Part shown: piece after piece, positions 1 to 8,389 of the stretch
How positions within the stretch are numbered: position 1 is the first letter of the stretch
Layout of the letters: each line of letters starts with the position of its first letter
NCBI GenBank assembly: GCA_964551645.1
Contig: CAZKDV010000052.1
Location: 1 to 16,506, forward strand
DNA: 16,506 nt
Direction: 5' to 3'
Source: CAZKDV01 sp964551645
GTDB taxonomy: Bacteria > Bacteroidota > Bacteroidia > Bacteroidales > DTU049
Program-made: the position numbers and the translations under genes
The notes under the pieces: model-generated
Told to the model about the DNA's origin: nothing
What the model saw: the letters and a program-made list of their open reading frames with translations, nothing else
Database searches by the model: none

Positions 1-174
1 CCTGTTTTTATTGGAGATACCATTTATGCACAAACAGAAATTCTTGATAAACGCGAATCACAATCAAAACCAGATAGAGGTATAATTTATGTTGAAACTG
101 TTGGTATCAATCAAGATGGAAAAAGTGTGTTAAGATTTAGAAGAAAAGTATTAATAAAAAAACGCAACTCATGA
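1..174 (+). CDS. MaoC-like hydratase/dehydratase, C-terminal fragment (5' end outside window)
   Basis: Frame 1 is open from the first base and ends at TGA 172-174, giving the last 57 residues of a protein. The tail contains VFIGDTIYAQTEIL, then a GIIYVET strand and a basic VLRFRRKVLIKKR end. This resembles the second half of a MaoC-type hotdog domain, where a 'GDT(I/L)yaeteVl' strand precedes 'G.v...t.~.NQ.G..V' strands. The family hydrates or dehydrates acyl-CoA thioesters, for example (R)-specific enoyl-CoA hydratases and methylmalyl-CoA dehydratases. The catalytic Asp/His region lies upstream of the window, so activity cannot be judged. The stop overlaps the next start as ATGA, so it is probably translationally coupled to the lyase-like gene, and the two probably act on the same CoA-bound acyl chain (inference). 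Family assignment is moderately secure; substrate is unknown. Confidence 0.7.
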   Translation, partial: PVFIGDTIYAQTEILDKRESQSKPDRGIIYVETVGINQDGKSVLRFRRKVLIKKRNS

Positions 175-1058
175 AAAACAAATATCTATTGAGAACGCTA
201 TTGTTTTTGCCCGGACACAACGAAAAGCTAATGATTAGTGCTTCAAAAAGTAAAGCTGATGCCTTAGTTTTTGACTTAGAAGATTCCGTTATGCCCTTTG
301 AGAACAAAGAAGTAGCAAGAGATTTAGTTGTAAAAAATGTATCCGAAAAAATGTTTTCGCATGAACTGAAATTTGTTAGAATTAATGACATAGAAAGCGG
401 ATTGCTAATTAAAGATCTACATGCACTCACTATTGAGGGTATCACCGGATTTTTATATCCAAAAACAAATACTGGTAGCGATATTTTTTTTATAGACAAA
501 CTACTACAAGCTATTGAATATGAAAAAGGCTATAAAATTGGTACATTTAAGCTAATTCCTATCATTGAAAATACCGCATCAATATTAAATGCTCAAGAAA
601 TATGTCAATCATCGAAAAGAGTAATTGCAATAGCTTTCGGTTCGGGAGATTTTATGACCGATCTAAAAGGAACACTTGATGAAGCAAGAATGAGTTTACA
701 AATTCCCCGTGCTTTGATTGCATTAGCTGCACGAGCAACAGGTGTATTGCCTATTGACACATCATTTAATAATGTTCATGATTTACAAGGTCTTGAATAT
801 AATTTAAAAATTGCTAAAAATCTCGGTTTCGAAGGAATGAGCGTACTCCATCCAAAGCAAATAGAATTAGCACATCAATATTTTTCACCAACAGAAGAAG
901 AAATAAATAAGGCAAAAGAATTACTTAGATTAAATGAACTTGCATTGAAAGAATCAAAAGGTGTTGATATACGCGAAGGTGTATTTATCGGACCACCATA
1001 CATTGAAGCTGCAAACTATTTACTCAAAAAATTAGCACTAATACAATCAAAAAAATAA
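171..1058 (+). CDS. HpcH/HpaI aldolase / citrate lyase beta-subunit-like (CitE-like) acyl-CoA lyase
   Basis: This 295-residue protein has the usual CitE-like length. The N-terminal RTLLFLPGHNEKL (8-20) corresponds to the family 'RS.LFVPG...eKl' strand. DALVFDLEDSV (30-40), the R70-x-N72 pair, PIIENTASILNA (130-141) and AIAFGSGDFMTDL (153-165) follow. E133 and D160 align with the Glu/Asp pair that binds Mg2+ in CitE homologues, and GMSVLHPKQIE closes the TIM barrel near the C-terminus. Family members cleave or form C-C bonds in malyl-, citramalyl- or methylmalyl-CoA, or act as thioesterases on such esters; they are cytosolic. It starts inside the MaoC-like stop (ATGA) and lies 6 nt before an acyltransferase gene. 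I infer it helps make or modify an acyl-CoA used to decorate an amino sugar. A housekeeping role in carbon metabolism, with the operon position incidental, cannot be excluded. Confidence 0.85.
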   Translation: MKNKYLLRTLLFLPGHNEKLMISASKSKADALVFDLEDSVMPFENKEVARDLVVKNVSEKMFSHELKFVRINDIESGLLIKDLHALTIEGITGFLYPKTNTGSDIFFIDKLLQAIEYEKGYKIGTFKLIPIIENTASILNAQEICQSSKRVIAIAFGSGDFMTDLKGTLDEARMSLQIPRALIALAARATGVLPIDTSFNNVHDLQGLEYNLKIAKNLGFEGMSVLHPKQIELAHQYFSPTEEEINKAKELLRLNELALKESKGVDIREGVFIGPPYIEAANYLLKKLALIQSKK

Positions 1059-1064
1059 CTTATT

Positions 1065-1736
1065 ATGAACAAACCTGTGATAATAATTGGAGGAGAAGGA
1101 AATGGTGGAGTTGTTGCCGCATGTATAGATGATAACAGAAAACGATTTTCGGACAATACATACAAAGTACACGGTTTTTTAACCGATTTTCAAGATAAAG
1201 GCACAAATATTAATGGCTATCCCGTATTGGGCTCAACATACGATATTGAAGAGTTTTTGAAAAATGATGAATTTATGTTTATGTATGCCATACATCCAAT
1301 AAGCAGGGGCAAACTCAGAGAGCAGATTTTTAATCGCATGAATGTTCCCATAGAACGATATGCCACAATTGTTCACCATACTGCATTTATCCCCGACACC
1401 ACCGTACTCGAACAGGGAGTTTTAGTTATGTCCGGCTCATATATAGGACCGGCAACAAGAATAAGACATAATACATTAATTAAAGCTAATTGCTTAATCG
1501 GACACAACAACGATATAGGTAAATTGTCAACCTTTTCAGCAGGCTCAATAGTAAGTTCGTATGTTAATATCGGTAAAGCCTCAGATATTGCTTTTGGTGC
1601 CCGCGTGATTGAAAAAGTTACAATTGGCAATTACGCAACAGTTGGTGCAGCAAGCCTCGTTCTGAAAAATGTACCCGACAACGAAGTTCATGTTGGCAGT
1701 CCTGCAAAATTTATAAAATATACTAGGGAGGATTAG
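1065..1736 (+). CDS. PglD/NeuD-like sugar O/N-acyltransferase, left-handed beta-helix type
   Basis: The 223-residue protein has the two-part layout of the PglD/NeuD family. An N-terminal Rossmann-like domain (1-about 95) starts with VIIIGGEGNGG (5-15) and has GFLTDF and GYPVLGS at 37-57, matching 'GfiDD...i.g.pVlG'. From about 105 there are hexapeptide repeats (I/V at every sixth position). H147 in LIGHNNDIG is at the place of the PglD catalytic histidine. The end, VPDNEVHVGSPAKFIK, is the standard 'VP....v.GnPAk' cap. The family transfers acetyl, or another acyl group from acyl-CoA, to an amino group of a nucleotide-linked sugar in the cytosol. The adjacent aminotransferase, 3 nt downstream, would supply the amine. 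The donor may not be acetyl-CoA, because CoA-metabolising genes sit directly upstream (inference). Confidence 0.85.
   Translation: MNKPVIIIGGEGNGGVVAACIDDNRKRFSDNTYKVHGFLTDFQDKGTNINGYPVLGSTYDIEEFLKNDEFMFMYAIHPISRGKLREQIFNRMNVPIERYATIVHHTAFIPDTTVLEQGVLVMSGSYIGPATRIRHNTLIKANCLIGHNNDIGKLSTFSAGSIVSSYVNIGKASDIAFGARVIEKVTIGNYATVGAASLVLKNVPDNEVHVGSPAKFIKYTRED
1725..1731 (+). promoter_or_regulatory. Shine-Dalgarno-like sequence before the aminotransferase
   Basis: AGGGAGG ends 8 nt before the ATG at 1740 and lies inside the last codons of the acyltransferase gene. It is a partial match to AGGAGG and stands out because the other starts in this operon have only A-rich leaders. It supports 1740 (or the adjacent ATG at 1743) as the start and suggests efficient re-initiation. 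Confidence 0.4.
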
Positions 1737-1739
1737 CAA

Positions 1740-2846
1740 ATGATGCCCTTTTTAGATTTGAATCGTATAAACAAGAAATATGCAGAAGAACTTAAAAGCC
1801 TTGCAAATGAAGTAATTGATTCAGGATGGTATATACTAGGAAATAAACTAAATGAATTTGAAACAAATTTTGCCAACTATATTGGTGTTAAACATGCTGT
1901 TGGCGTAGCAAATGGCTTTGATGCTCTTAGAATTATTATTCGCGGATATATCGAATTAGGAGTTTTTAATGAAGGAGACGAAATTATTGTCCCTGCAAAT
2001 ACTTTTATTGCTTCTATATTAGCAATTAGCGAAAATCAGTTAAAACCTATTTTAGTTGAACCAAATATTGAAACATATAATATTGATATTTCGCAAATTG
2101 AAAAACATATTACAAGCAAAACCAAAGCAATTATGCTTGTACATTTATACGGACAAACATGCTGGAATAAAAATATTGAGGAGTTAGCAAAAAAATATAA
2201 TCTCAAAATCATTGAAGATGCTGCACAATCAGTAGGCTCTGAATGGAATAAAAAGAAAACTGGAAGTCTTGGCGATGCTGCTGCTTTTAGTTTTTATCCC
2301 GGCAAAAATCTTGGTGCATTAGGAGATGCAGGTACTATTACAACAAATTGCGATAAATTGAATGAAATAGTTAGAAACATAAGAAACTACGGTAGTTCAG
2401 AAAAATATATTCATAAAAACAAAGGACTTAACAGTAGATTAGATGAACTACAAGCAGGTTTTTTAAATATTAAATTAAAATATTTAGACGAAGATAATTT
2501 AAGAAGAATTGAAATTGCCAATTATTATTTGGAGAATATAAAACAAGAAAAAATTATACTACCCTTATATCACAAAAGACTACACAAATCGCATGTTTTT
2601 CATCTATTTGTTGTAAGAACTGATGATAGAGAAAATTTAAGGCTGTATCTTAGCAATTGTAAAATTCAAGCATTAATTCATTATCCAATTGCGCCACACA
2701 AACAAAATGCTTATAAAGAATTTTCTCACTACTCTCTTCCAATAACAGAAAAAATCCACAAAGAAGTTTTAAGTTTACCGATAAGTCAAGTTATGACCGA
2801 CAAGGAAGTTGAATATGTGGTAGAAATGATAAATAAATATAGATAG
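1740..2846 (+). CDS. DegT/DnrJ/EryC1/StrS family PLP-dependent nucleotide-sugar aminotransferase (FdtB-like)
   Basis: The 368-residue length is normal for sugar aminotransferases of fold type I. Landmarks in order are MPFLDLNRIN (2-11), VGVANGFDAL (54-63, phosphate-binding region), VPANTFIAS (84-92), EDAAQSVG (159-166) with D160 contacting the PLP ring nitrogen, and SFYPGKNLGALGDAG (184-198) with K189 as the expected Schiff-base lysine. NYGSSEKY and LNSRLDELQAG are typical substrate-side motifs. It moves an amino group from glutamate to a 3- or 4-keto-6-deoxy nucleotide sugar. The SFYPGKNLGALGDAG form resembles FdtB/QdtB enzymes that make dTDP-3-amino sugars, but a 4-amino product is possible and no FdtA/QdtA isomerase is in the window. 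It is coupled to the upstream acyltransferase gene. ATG codons at 1740 and 1743 are both possible starts. Confidence 0.9.
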   Translation: MMPFLDLNRINKKYAEELKSLANEVIDSGWYILGNKLNEFETNFANYIGVKHAVGVANGFDALRIIIRGYIELGVFNEGDEIIVPANTFIASILAISENQLKPILVEPNIETYNIDISQIEKHITSKTKAIMLVHLYGQTCWNKNIEELAKKYNLKIIEDAAQSVGSEWNKKKTGSLGDAAAFSFYPGKNLGALGDAGTITTNCDKLNEIVRNIRNYGSSEKYIHKNKGLNSRLDELQAGFLNIKLKYLDEDNLRRIEIANYYLENIKQEKIILPLYHKRLHKSHVFHLFVVRTDDRENLRLYLSNCKIQALIHYPIAPHKQNAYKEFSHYSLPITEKIHKEVLSLPISQVMTDKEVEYVVEMINKYR

Positions 2847-2877
2847 TAACAAGTTCTGCAATTAGTATTAGAGTGTG

Positions 2878-4188
2878 ATGAAGTTAAAGAGCTTATTAAA
2901 AAAATTTAAAACAAGTGAGTTTTGGGTTGCAATTTCAACTTCGGGTATTTCTGCTGTTGTCAAAATGTTAGCTGGTCTTTTAATAAACAAAATTATTTCA
3001 ATCAAGATTGGACCTCGCGGAATTGCAATGATTGGGCAGTTTTTAAATTTCTCAGCATTAGCCACAAACTTAGCAAATGCTTCATACGGGCAAGGTGTAA
3101 CCAAATATATTGCTGACCCTGATGTTGATGAAAGAAAAGTACTTGCAACATCAAATATTTTCACTACAGCAATTAGTATAGTTATCGGATTAGTTATAGC
3201 TGTGCTTGCAAGACAACTATCTTACTTTTTGTTTAAAACTGAAGAATACACTTACATATTTTATATTTTTGCAGCAGCATTACCTTTTTTTGCTTTAAAC
3301 AGTCTTCTTCTTTCGAGCATAAATGGCTTTAGAGAATTTAAACTATTAGCTGTTTTAAAAATAACCAACAGTATTGTCGCATTGATAATAGCTGGACTTT
3401 TGTGTTGGTATTTTTTACTTGATGGAGCATTAATTGCCTTATCAATAAATACTTCTGTTGTTTTTGTTTTGTCTGTTTACATAATAGTTAAAGCAAAAAA
3501 ATTTAGTAAGTTGTTTAACTTTAATTTATCTGATTTTGATAAAAAAACTCTTGTTAAATTATTAGGATTTGCTTTAATGACATTAACTTCAGCACAATTA
3601 AAACCCTTAGTGCTACTATATTTAAGAAACTACATTATTGTTAATGATTGTGAAACTGCTGCGGGCATTTGGGAGGGAACAAAAAGACTTTCAGACTATT
3701 ACTTTACAGTAATTTCAACTGCCTTAGCCTCATATTACTTGCCCAAACTATCGTCTCTTAAAACAAACTATGAACTAAAAAAAGAGTTGTTTTCTGGAGT
3801 GAAAATAGTTATACCATTATTTGTACTAATGGCTATCATCATTTATTTATTTAGAAATTTTATAATAGTTCTTCTATTTTCAAAAGAATTTATGCAAATA
3901 AGCGATTTAATGCTACCGCAACTAATTGGTGATTTCTTTATGATTTTATCACTAATGATAGCTTATTTAATGCTTGCCAAAGCTATGTTAACAACTTTTA
4001 TGCTAACTCAATTAGCTTTTGCCGGCTTAAGAATTTTATTAAGCACATACCTATTTAATATTATGGGCATTGAGGGAATGATATGGGCTAATGCAATAAA
4101 TTACTTTCTATATTGTATTTGTTTAATACTTATTTTCAAAAATATCATATTTTCGCAGAATGAAGATTTTACTCATAGGAGAATATAG
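2878..4188 (+). CDS. wzx: Wzx-type O-antigen/polysaccharide flippase (MOP superfamily)
   Basis: This is a strongly hydrophobic protein of 436 residues with about twelve predicted membrane segments. They fall roughly at 15-44, 47-72, 92-120, 124-148, 158-180, 182-205, 225-252, 278-295, 312-334, 345-372, 375-395 and 401-426. The N-terminal part, with KMLAGLLINKIISIKIGPRGIA then GQFLN and GVTKYIA, closely resembles the WzxE/O-antigen translocase subgroup ('K...GL.iNKi.a..iGp.G.A.iGQf.N'). It would flip undecaprenyl-diphosphate-linked repeat units across the inner membrane. A GTG lies directly before the chosen ATG (2875), so the start could be one codon earlier. The upstream gap of about 30 nt is the longest within the operon. 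The last 29 nt overlap the next glycosyltransferase gene, indicating coupling. Assignment to a flippase is firm; substrate is not readable. Confidence 0.88.
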   Translation: MKLKSLLKKFKTSEFWVAISTSGISAVVKMLAGLLINKIISIKIGPRGIAMIGQFLNFSALATNLANASYGQGVTKYIADPDVDERKVLATSNIFTTAISIVIGLVIAVLARQLSYFLFKTEEYTYIFYIFAAALPFFALNSLLLSSINGFREFKLLAVLKITNSIVALIIAGLLCWYFLLDGALIALSINTSVVFVLSVYIIVKAKKFSKLFNFNLSDFDKKTLVKLLGFALMTLTSAQLKPLVLLYLRNYIIVNDCETAAGIWEGTKRLSDYYFTVISTALASYYLPKLSSLKTNYELKKELFSGVKIVIPLFVLMAIIIYLFRNFIIVLLFSKEFMQISDLMLPQLIGDFFMILSLMIAYLMLAKAMLTTFMLTQLAFAGLRILLSTYLFNIMGIEGMIWANAINYFLYCICLILIFKNIIFSQNEDFTHRRI

Positions 4189-5248
4189 CAGTTTTCACAG
4201 AAACTTAAAAATTGGCTTAAAGCAAAATGGAATTGATGCAATTGTTGCTGGTTCTGATGACGGATTTAAGAAAATTGAAGTTGATATAAATTTATTCGGA
4301 AATTATTCAGGCAATAAAGTCTTTAAGTTTTTAGCAAAACAAAATTCAATATACAACAAAACAAAAAAATTAAAAAACTTTGACATCGTTCAATTTATAA
4401 ATCCATTTTTATTTATTAGCAAATACCAAAAATACGCCCTAGCATACAACAAACTTATTTACAATAATATCGAGAAAAACAACAATAATCTTTTTCTTTC
4501 AAGTTGTGGCAATGACGCAGTTTTGGTGCAAATCGGGAAAAACTTATTGGAATACAACATTATTGACCCTTCAGGGACAGATGTATCAGGCATAAAAACA
4601 ACACCCGAAGCATTAAAGTGGAATTTGGAATTAGTTGACAAATGCAAGGGCGTTATTCCTGCAGGTTACAGCTATTGGACAGGATATAATAAAGTATTGA
4701 ACGATAAGAGCAAATTAAGCAAACCCATACCTCCGGCTATTGTATGTGATGAATTTGAGTTTTCGAACAACATCAACGGAAAGTTAAAGATTTTTCATGG
4801 CATCAATCAACCAAAACTAAAAGGCTCACCCTTGATTTTAGAGGCTATGAACAAACTTAAAGAACGATACCCTAATGATATTGAACTGATTGTAGTTAAA
4901 AGATTAGCATATAAAGACTATTTAAAGCAATTAGCAAATGCAAATGTTAATATTGACCAAGCATATTCTTACGCTTATGGATTAAATGCTCTAATCTCAA
5001 TGGCAATGGGTAAAATTACTCTTAGCGGAGCCGAACCAGTAGCACTTGAAGCAATAAAAGTTGAAAATTGTCCCGTAATTAACATAAAACCTCAAGTTGA
5101 GGACATTTACAAACAATTAGAAACTCTTTTGGAGAGAAAAAACGAACTAAATGAAATTTCACAAAAAACACGAAATTTTGTCGAAAAATATCATGATTCC
5201 AAAATAATTGCTAAACAATATTTTGATTATTGGATATCGAAAAGCTAA
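4160..5248 (+). CDS. Glycosyltransferase, GT-B fold (GT4-like)
   Basis: The 362-residue soluble protein begins with MKILLIGEYSSFHRNL, the first strand and turn of a GT-B N-terminal domain. A DIVQFINPF strand lies at about 75-83. The C-terminal domain opens with IFHGINQPKLKGS (211-223), equivalent to the 'hg...kG' donor-loop region. It continues with the sugar-nucleotide side YAYGLNALISMAMGKITLSGAEP (271-293), where a 'G...l.AMa.G..v..g' pattern is expected. The classic EX7E motif is degenerate, so it is a divergent GT4-like transferase rather than a standard one. It should add one sugar to the lipid-linked repeat unit on the cytosolic face. It starts within the wzx 3' end and is followed 25 nt later by the polymerase gene. 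Donor and linkage are unknown. Confidence 0.75.
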   Translation: MKILLIGEYSSFHRNLKIGLKQNGIDAIVAGSDDGFKKIEVDINLFGNYSGNKVFKFLAKQNSIYNKTKKLKNFDIVQFINPFLFISKYQKYALAYNKLIYNNIEKNNNNLFLSSCGNDAVLVQIGKNLLEYNIIDPSGTDVSGIKTTPEALKWNLELVDKCKGVIPAGYSYWTGYNKVLNDKSKLSKPIPPAIVCDEFEFSNNINGKLKIFHGINQPKLKGSPLILEAMNKLKERYPNDIELIVVKRLAYKDYLKQLANANVNIDQAYSYAYGLNALISMAMGKITLSGAEPVALEAIKVENCPVINIKPQVEDIYKQLETLLERKNELNEISQKTRNFVEKYHDSKIIAKQYFDYWISKS

Positions 5249-5273
5249 AACAACTAATTGAAATGCAAAGCAA

Positions 5274-6530
5274 ATGAAACTTCATAAGACAGAAACATTA
5301 AACAGAACTATTTTTGTTATTTTTCTTATTGTTTCATCTGGAACAAGTTTTTTAGTTAGTAGTGCCATTTCAATATTTCTTCTGTTTATATTTGTTTTCT
5401 TTTACAAATACAAGAAAACACAAAACAAATATATGTATAACATATACGCATTTCTTGCATTATTTATAATAGTTTACGGTCTTGGTATGTTTTTCCAATT
5501 TGGGTTAGTTCCAAATTTATTATTTTTAGTACGATACATTTTCGCCTTTCTCTTGGTAGCTGTTCTCGTTATGGCATACAAAGATAGTTTTTTTGAATAT
5601 CTCGAAAAGGCAATTTATTTTATGGTAATTGTTAGTTTGATTTTATTTGGACTGCAATTAATTCAGTTTTCGTTTGTCTTTGAGCCAATGAAATCATTTT
5701 TTAACTTATTGCCTGTTGATAAAAGCTTTTATATTTCCAATAGGAAGTATTTTGCATCAATATTTATTTATACCATAAACCAAAATACTACATCATTTAT
5801 TGACCAAAGAAATTGTGGATTTGTTTACGAACCCGGATACTTTTCATTTTTTGCAAATTTTGGACTTCTATTAGCATTAGCAAAATATAATTTAGCAAAA
5901 AAAAGGAGGTTAATACTGTATCTAATAGCCATAATTACAACTTTCTCAACAACAGGCATTATTGGCTTAATTATCGTTATGGCACTTTATTTTATGAATA
6001 CAACAAGTAAATTCAAAATACTTTTTATCCCTGTTATTATCTCTGCCATAATTTTATTTTTTAACATTTCGTATGGTTATGATAAAATTGAATATTTGAT
6101 GTCAAGCACAAAAGAAGTTCATGAATATCAATTAAGAGCAAGCTCTGGAACACATGGAATATCCATGGGGAGATTTGCTGGTTTTCAATATTATGCCTTA
6201 GAAACCTTTCACACAAGTCCATATTTCGGACTGTCATTATTGGGCTGGAGACACGAAATAAACATTGGCATAGCAAACGGAACCGCACACTTCATTAGAA
6301 ATTTTGGCTTCATTGGTTTAGCATTAATGATATTTGCAACATTTGCTTCGGCAAAAATTATTTCCAAACATTATTTAAAATACAAATATTCAGTTTTTTT
6401 GTTTATTTTTATACATCTTTATTTATTTGCATTTCCTTTCTCAAATTTGCCTATATTTATGATTTTTTTGGTAATGCCATTTATTTTTAAAAAAGAAAAA
6501 CAATCGGTACAAGCATTTAGTAATTTATAA
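5274..6530 (+). CDS. Wzy-like polysaccharide polymerase / O-antigen ligase-family membrane protein
   Basis: The 418-residue protein is hydrophobic with about eleven membrane segments, and closely spaced ones at the N-terminus (about 12-45 and 54-80). A long hydrophilic loop lies at about 262-340. The VYEPGYFSFF segment (184-193) and GRFAGFQYYALETFHTSP (299-316) in the big loop resemble the E-P-G and 'GR...w..a...f..sP..G.G' patterns of Wzy and WaaL proteins, where loop arginines contact lipid-linked substrate. Together with Wzx it fits the periplasmic polymerisation step. Sequence alone does not separate polymerase from ligase; the position between transferase and nucleotide-sugar genes favours Wzy. 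No partner chain-length regulator (Wzz) is in the window. The ATG at 5263 is out of frame and stops at once, so 5274 is the credible start. Confidence 0.75.
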   Translation: MKLHKTETLNRTIFVIFLIVSSGTSFLVSSAISIFLLFIFVFFYKYKKTQNKYMYNIYAFLALFIIVYGLGMFFQFGLVPNLLFLVRYIFAFLLVAVLVMAYKDSFFEYLEKAIYFMVIVSLILFGLQLIQFSFVFEPMKSFFNLLPVDKSFYISNRKYFASIFIYTINQNTTSFIDQRNCGFVYEPGYFSFFANFGLLLALAKYNLAKKRRLILYLIAIITTFSTTGIIGLIIVMALYFMNTTSKFKILFIPVIISAIILFFNISYGYDKIEYLMSSTKEVHEYQLRASSGTHGISMGRFAGFQYYALETFHTSPYFGLSLLGWRHEINIGIANGTAHFIRNFGFIGLALMIFATFASAKIISKHYLKYKYSVFLFIFIHLYLFAFPFSNLPIFMIFLVMPFIFKKEKQSVQAFSNL

Positions 6531-6539
6531 CATTAATAT

Positions 6540-7316
6540 ATGAAAGTAGTTATTCTTGCAGGCGGTTTTGGAACTCGATTAAGTGAAGAAACTTCATATC
6601 TTCCCAAACCAATGATACAAATTGGAGAACAACCTATTTTGTGGCATATAATGAAAATATACTCCCATTACGGCTTTAATGATTTTATAATACTTGGGGG
6701 CTATAAGTGTTACATAATTAAAGAATATTTTGCCAATTATTATCTTCACCAATCTGATGTAACATTTGACATGGCAAACAATTCAGTTGAAATCATAAAT
6801 AACAATACTGAACCATGGAAAATCACAGTATTAGATACAGGGTTAAACACTCTTACGGGAGGTAGAGTTTTAAGAGCTAAAAAATATTTAAACAATGATA
6901 CTTTTCTACTTACTTATGGCGATGGTGTCAGCAACATAAATATTAATAAGCTCATTGACTTTCATAAAAATCATAAAAAAGCAATTACCATGACGGCAGT
7001 GCAACCCGAAGGAAGATTTGGCTCTATGATACTTGATAATGCTGACAAAGTGAATAGTTTTATAGAAAAGCCCAAAGGAGATGGTGCTTGGATAAATGGT
7101 GGTTTTTTTGTTTGCGAACCGAAAATATTCGACTATATAACACAAGGAGACGATACTGTTTGGGAACAACAACCTCTGCAAAACATGGCTAAAGACAATG
7201 AGCTATACGCATTTAAGCATTACGACTTTTGGAAACCTATGGATACCTTACGAGATAAAACAACTCTTGAGAAAATGTGGAACAAAAATTTAGCACCATG
7301 GAAAATTTGGATTTAA
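6540..7316 (+). CDS. rfbF: Glucose-1-phosphate cytidylyltransferase
   Basis: The 258-residue length equals that of the RfbF/DdhA family. The nucleotidyltransferase signature GGFGTRLSEET (8-18), PKPM (22-25), GGYK (53-56), TYGDGV (125-130, D128 a metal ligand), EGRFG (157-161), EKP (176-178), GGFFV (187-191) and DFWKPMDTLRDK (229-240, D235 the second metal ligand) are all in place. The SEET ending of the signature is characteristic of the cytidylyl branch rather than RmlA. It makes CDP-glucose from CTP and alpha-D-glucose 1-phosphate, the first step to CDP-6-deoxy and CDP-3,6-dideoxy sugars. Its 3' end overlaps rfbG by 19 nt. I see no missing key residue. Confidence 0.95.
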   Translation: MKVVILAGGFGTRLSEETSYLPKPMIQIGEQPILWHIMKIYSHYGFNDFIILGGYKCYIIKEYFANYYLHQSDVTFDMANNSVEIINNNTEPWKITVLDTGLNTLTGGRVLRAKKYLNNDTFLLTYGDGVSNININKLIDFHKNHKKAITMTAVQPEGRFGSMILDNADKVNSFIEKPKGDGAWINGGFFVCEPKIFDYITQGDDTVWEQQPLQNMAKDNELYAFKHYDFWKPMDTLRDKTTLEKMWNKNLAPWKIWI

Positions 7317-8389
7317 CATCGCTGTTTGGACAAATATACAAAGACAAAAAAGTAGTTATAACCGGACACACAGGGTTTAAAGGCTCTTGGTTAGCATTTT
7401 GGTTAACACAAATGGGAGCAAATGTATTTGGCATTGCTCTTGAACCAAATACAAATCCAAATCATTATCAAGCTTTAAATCTTGACATCAAAAGTTATAT
7501 CCAAGATATTAACGACTATCCCAAAATTAAAAATATTTTAAAAGAAATAAATCCAGATATTATTTTTCATCTTGCTGCGCAACCCTTAGTCAGAGCATCT
7601 TATCAAAAACCTCTTGAGACACTGAATACAAACATCATCGGTAGTGCAAACATATTAGAAAGCTCAAAACACTTGACAAAGCTGAAAGCGATTATTGTTA
7701 TTACAAGCGATAAATGTTATGATAATAAAGAATGGAATTGGGGTTATCGCGAAAATGACGCAATGGGCGGAAAAGATATATATAGTGCTTCAAAAGGAGC
7801 AACTGAACTAATTGTTGCAGCATACAGACACTCATTTTTTAATGGTTCAAATACTTTGATAGCAAGTGCAAGAGCAGGAAATGTTATTGGCGGTGGCGAT
7901 TGGGCACAAGACAGAATACTGACAGACATTGTTACATCTGCTTCAAACAATCAAGCTGTTTATTTAAGATTTCCTAATGCCACAAGACCATGGCAACATG
8001 TACTTGAACCACTAAGTGGATATTTAATGTTAGGTTGGAAATTGCTTGAAAACCGAACAGAATTTGCAGATGCTTGGAATTTTGGTCCTCAACACGAAAA
8101 CAATGTTTCAGTATTAAATTTAGTGAATGAATGTCAAAAAAACTGGGATAAGATTAAGTCTCAAATTGATTCTTCTGCTCATCTCCCAGAATCGCACCTA
8201 TTGATGCTTGATAGCACAAAAGCTATAAAATTGCTCAAATGGCAAACAATTTGGAATTTTGAACAAACAGTATCAATGACAATACAATGGTATCGCGAAT
8301 ATTATGAAAACAATAAAATATTAACAGAAGAAACTTTGAAAAAATATATTTCAACAGCAAAACAAAAGTCTGTTCCATGGAGCAAATAA
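7298..8389 (+). CDS. rfbG: CDP-glucose 4,6-dehydratase
   Basis: This is an extended short-chain dehydrogenase of 363 residues. TGHTGFKGSWL (22-32) is the NAD+-binding glycine motif in the form typical of RfbG. FHLAAQPLVRASY (90-102) and ITSDKCYDN (135-143), with T136-D138-K139 as likely catalytic residues, follow. YSASK (162-166) supplies the YxxxK pair, and RAGNVIGGGDWAQDR (192-206) and RPWQHVLEPLSGY are diagnostic of CDP-glucose dehydratases. It converts CDP-glucose to CDP-4-dehydro-6-deoxy-D-glucose. The open frame extends upstream to a GTG at 7277, but ATG 7298 gives the usual N-terminus (MENL...) and a modest overlap with rfbF. The 3' end overlaps the next SDR gene by 13 nt, so three consecutive CDP-sugar genes are interlocked. 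Confidence 0.95.
   Translation: MENLDLTSLFGQIYKDKKVVITGHTGFKGSWLAFWLTQMGANVFGIALEPNTNPNHYQALNLDIKSYIQDINDYPKIKNILKEINPDIIFHLAAQPLVRASYQKPLETLNTNIIGSANILESSKHLTKLKAIIVITSDKCYDNKEWNWGYRENDAMGGKDIYSASKGATELIVAAYRHSFFNGSNTLIASARAGNVIGGGDWAQDRILTDIVTSASNNQAVYLRFPNATRPWQHVLEPLSGYLMLGWKLLENRTEFADAWNFGPQHENNVSVLNLVNECQKNWDKIKSQIDSSAHLPESHLLMLDSTKAIKLLKWQTIWNFEQTVSMTIQWYREYYENNKILTEETLKKYISTAKQKSVPWSK

Noticed and set aside
137..499. 120-codon open frame on the minus strand
   Set aside because: It lies opposite the CitE-like gene, has a low-complexity Ser/Phe/Leu-rich product with no recognisable motif, and would disturb a well-supported + strand operon.
5897..5909. A8 run followed by a perfect AAGGAGG inside the wzy-like gene, possible frameshift site or internal start
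   Set aside because: The Shine-Dalgarno-like sequence lies downstream of the A-run rather than upstream, no ATG or GTG follows at a useful distance, and the original frame simply encodes Lys-Lys-Arg-Arg between membrane segments.
7277..7297. GTG start giving rfbG seven extra residues
   Set aside because: ATG at 7298 gives the normal family N-terminus and a shorter overlap with rfbF.
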